Shown in pieces: positions 62,343-64,000 of a stretch of DNA of 64,000 bases. The number at the start of each line of letters is the position of its first letter. Position 1 is the stretch's first letter. The notes under the pieces are model-generated. The model was not told the DNA's origin. It saw only the letters and a program-made list of their open reading frames with translations, and did no database searches. The stretch comes from Clostridium beijerinckii HUN142 (lineage in GTDB: Bacteria > Bacillota > Clostridia > Clostridiales > Clostridiaceae). The stretch lies in assembly GCF_000621745.1 (NCBI RefSeq), contig NZ_KK211336.1, positions 270,876 through 334,875 of the forward strand, given 5' to 3'. A program made the position numbers and the translations under genes.

Positions 62343-64000
62343 ATGAGAAAAATATTAAAGCATCGTTTTAGTATATTGCTTATATGGATTATAGCCACAA
62401 TAGTATTCGTAATTAATCAACCAAATTTTAATGCGGTACTAAGTCAGAAGGGTGGAGCTACTATAAGTGAAAACTCACCATCTGTAGTTGCTCAAGAAAT
62501 GATAAATAAAATGGGTGATTCTAAGGGAGACTCATTGCTGTTAGTATTTAACAGCGATAAGGAACTCTCAGATGGTGATTTGAATAATATTGAACAGGGT
62601 ATAGATAAATTAAATGAAAATAAAGAAAAATTGCAAATAAATGATATTATAGATCCATTCAGTAAGCCTGAAGCAAAAGATCAAATGATATCAAAAGATA
62701 ATACAACTGTACTAGTATCAATTTCCTTTGAGAAAGGTGAAAGAGATAGTAATGCTGTAATAAAAGACTTTAATAATGAAATCAAAGATGTTAAGGTAAA
62801 TCATTATATCACAGGTTCACTTGCCATAAATAATGATTATCAAAATGAAGTAGCAAAGAGTGTTGATAAAAGTGCTGTAATAACTGTAGGGTTTATATTA
62901 GTTGTACTAGTGCTTATGTTCCGTTCAGTTGTTACACCTTTAGTAACGCTTCTAGCAGTAGGGTTATCCTATGTATCATCAATGGGTATTATAGGAGTGC
63001 TAGTTAATAAATTTAATTTTCCTATTACAAGTTTCACTCAAATGTTTATATGTTTAGTACTTTTTGGAATTGGAACAGATTATCATATACTCTTACTTAA
63101 TAGATTTAAAGAAGAGTTATCTAATGGATTAACTATAGATGAAGCTATTATAAACAGTTATAAAACTTCAGGTAAGACAATATTATATAGCGGCTTAACA
63201 GTTTTAATGGCTTTTGCAAGTTTAACATTTGTACAATTTTCTATATATAGATCAGCTAATGCTGTTGCTATAGGCATAGCTATTCTTTTAGTAGAAATGT
63301 TTACTTTTACTCCTATAGCTATGAAATTATTAGGTGGTAAGTTATTTTGGCCTTCTAAACAAGCAAGTGGTCATAAAGAAAGTGGTCTATGGGGAAGAAT
63401 AACTTCAATGTCAGTTAAGCATCCAGTAGTTTCATTGTTAGTTGTTGCAGCAATACTTACTCCTGTAATAGCACTTAATGCAAATAAATTATCTTTTGAT
63501 AATATTAAGGATTTAAGTGATTCAAATGAATCTGTAAAAGGCTTTAATATTATTACAGACAAGTTTAGTGCAGGAAAGGTTATGCAGACTACTGTGGTTT
63601 TAGAAAGCGATGAACCTTTAGACAATAATGAAGATTTAGCAGTTATAGATAATCTTACTGAAAAGCTTAAAGGAGTAAAGGGAATAAAAGAAGTATCAGG
63701 ACCAACTCAGCCTATGGGAACTATAATAGATAATTTTTACACAAATAATCAGACAGATACTGTAGTGAATGGATTGTCTAGTGCAAATGATGGGATTGGA
63801 AAGGTTAAGGATGGATTAAACAAGATGGATAACAGTCTATCGGCTCCAGATTTTTCATCAGTTAAAAATCTATCTGAAGGTACTGGTAATCTTGAAGGTG
63901 GAATGGATGCAATAACTAATGGATTAGTAAAAATCAATGATGGAATTGCACAAGGAGCAAATGGTGCAGATAACCTAGCATCAGGTATAGGGCAGCTTAA
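62343..64000 (+). CDS. MMPL/RND-family transporter (3' end outside window)
   Basis: The frame is open to the window end (552 codons). MRKILKHRFSILLIWIIATIVFV is TM1, followed by an extracellular loop, then helices 2-6 with VGFILVVLVLMFRSVVTPLVTL, LVLFGIGTDYHILLLNRFKEEL (the G-x-x-x-D-Y proton-relay motif of MMPL proteins) and TILYSGLTVLMAFASL. A second extracellular domain begins after the helix near residues 360-380, with a helical NGLSSANDGIGKV-type coil at the edge. Exports lipids, peptides or drugs in related bacteria. CGGAGG precedes the ATG. Confidence 0.9.
   Translation, partial: MRKILKHRFSILLIWIIATIVFVINQPNFNAVLSQKGGATISENSPSVVAQEMINKMGDSKGDSLLLVFNSDKELSDGDLNNIEQGIDKLNENKEKLQINDIIDPFSKPEAKDQMISKDNTTVLVSISFEKGERDSNAVIKDFNNEIKDVKVNHYITGSLAINNDYQNEVAKSVDKSAVITVGFILVVLVLMFRSVVTPLVTLLAVGLSYVSSMGIIGVLVNKFNFPITSFTQMFICLVLFGIGTDYHILLLNRFKEELSNGLTIDEAIINSYKTSGKTILYSGLTVLMAFASLTFVQFSIYRSANAVAIGIAILLVEMFTFTPIAMKLLGGKLFWPSKQASGHKESGLWGRITSMSVKHPVVSLLVVAAILTPVIALNANKLSFDNIKDLSDSNESVKGFNIITDKFSAGKVMQTTVVLESDEPLDNNEDLAVIDNLTEKLKGVKGIKEVSGPTQPMGTIIDNFYTNNQTDTVVNGLSSANDGIGKVKDGLNKMDNSLSAPDFSSVKNLSEGTGNLEGGMDAITNGLVKINDGIAQGANGADNLASGIGQL

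Overview
The window is a very AT-rich, low-GC Firmicutes chromosome segment. Strong GGAGG-type ribosome binding sites, an alpha/beta-type SASP, a YIEGIA protein pair and many small redox flavoproteins point to an endospore-forming anaerobe of Clostridium sensu stricto. It resembles solventogenic C. beijerinckii relatives, but the species is an inference. No rRNA, tRNA or CRISPR array was seen.

Layout. 0-3.6 kb: the C-terminal part of a large SIR2-like (defence-type NADase) protein cut by the window edge, followed by a multiply frameshifted gene. 4-5.3 kb: an NAD-dependent epimerase and gene debris. 5.6-10.8 kb: an MrfA-like DEAD-box repair helicase and a UvrD/PcrA-like helicase preceded by a 12-codon leader ORF. 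11.3-14.9 kb: response regulator, two-gene ABC transporter and sensor kinase, arranged like peptide-antibiotic sensing/resistance modules. 15.6-17.4 kb: a Y-family DNA polymerase with two small proteins. 17.7-19.5 kb: WYL regulator and DJ-1/PfpI protein. 20-21.4 kb: a 1.49-kb IS1595-type element with exact 8-bp target duplications, a dead truncated transposase and a GNAT passenger. 22-32 kb: a sugar-binding-type protein, two HxlR/flavoprotein divergons, a cell-wall-repeat protein with an early stop, an Fe-S aldo/keto reductase behind a MerR-type promoter, and a LysR/YeiH divergon. 33-36 kb: two amidohydrolases divergent from a TetR regulator, with three operator-like palindromes between them. 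37.3-47.9 kb: a GntR regulator and a complete nucleoside uptake and salvage operon. 48.8-55.8 kb: chemoreceptor, APC permease, glutaredoxin-like protein, ROK regulator, Lgt and a TauE-like protein. 56-59.4 kb: sporulation-flavoured genes. 59.4-64 kb: a PucR-type regulator divergent from a flavoprotein, then an MMPL transporter running off the right edge.

The best-connected functional unit is the nucleoside operon. A BmpA-type lipoprotein and a NupOPQ-like ABC importer bring nucleosides in; Udp, DeoD, Cdd, DeoB and DeoC convert them to bases and central-metabolism intermediates. A GntR/UTRA repressor is encoded divergently, and the same 10-bp site lies in front of both transcription units.

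The least explained structure is repetitive. A dispersed family of long imperfect palindromes (about 140-330 bp, two subfamilies, about a dozen full or partial copies) occupies most of the larger intergenic gaps. A second small family (about 125-130 bp, terminal inverted repeats of 12-16 bp) sits at 17-26 kb. Neither encodes a plausible protein, and both look like miniature mobile or structured elements.
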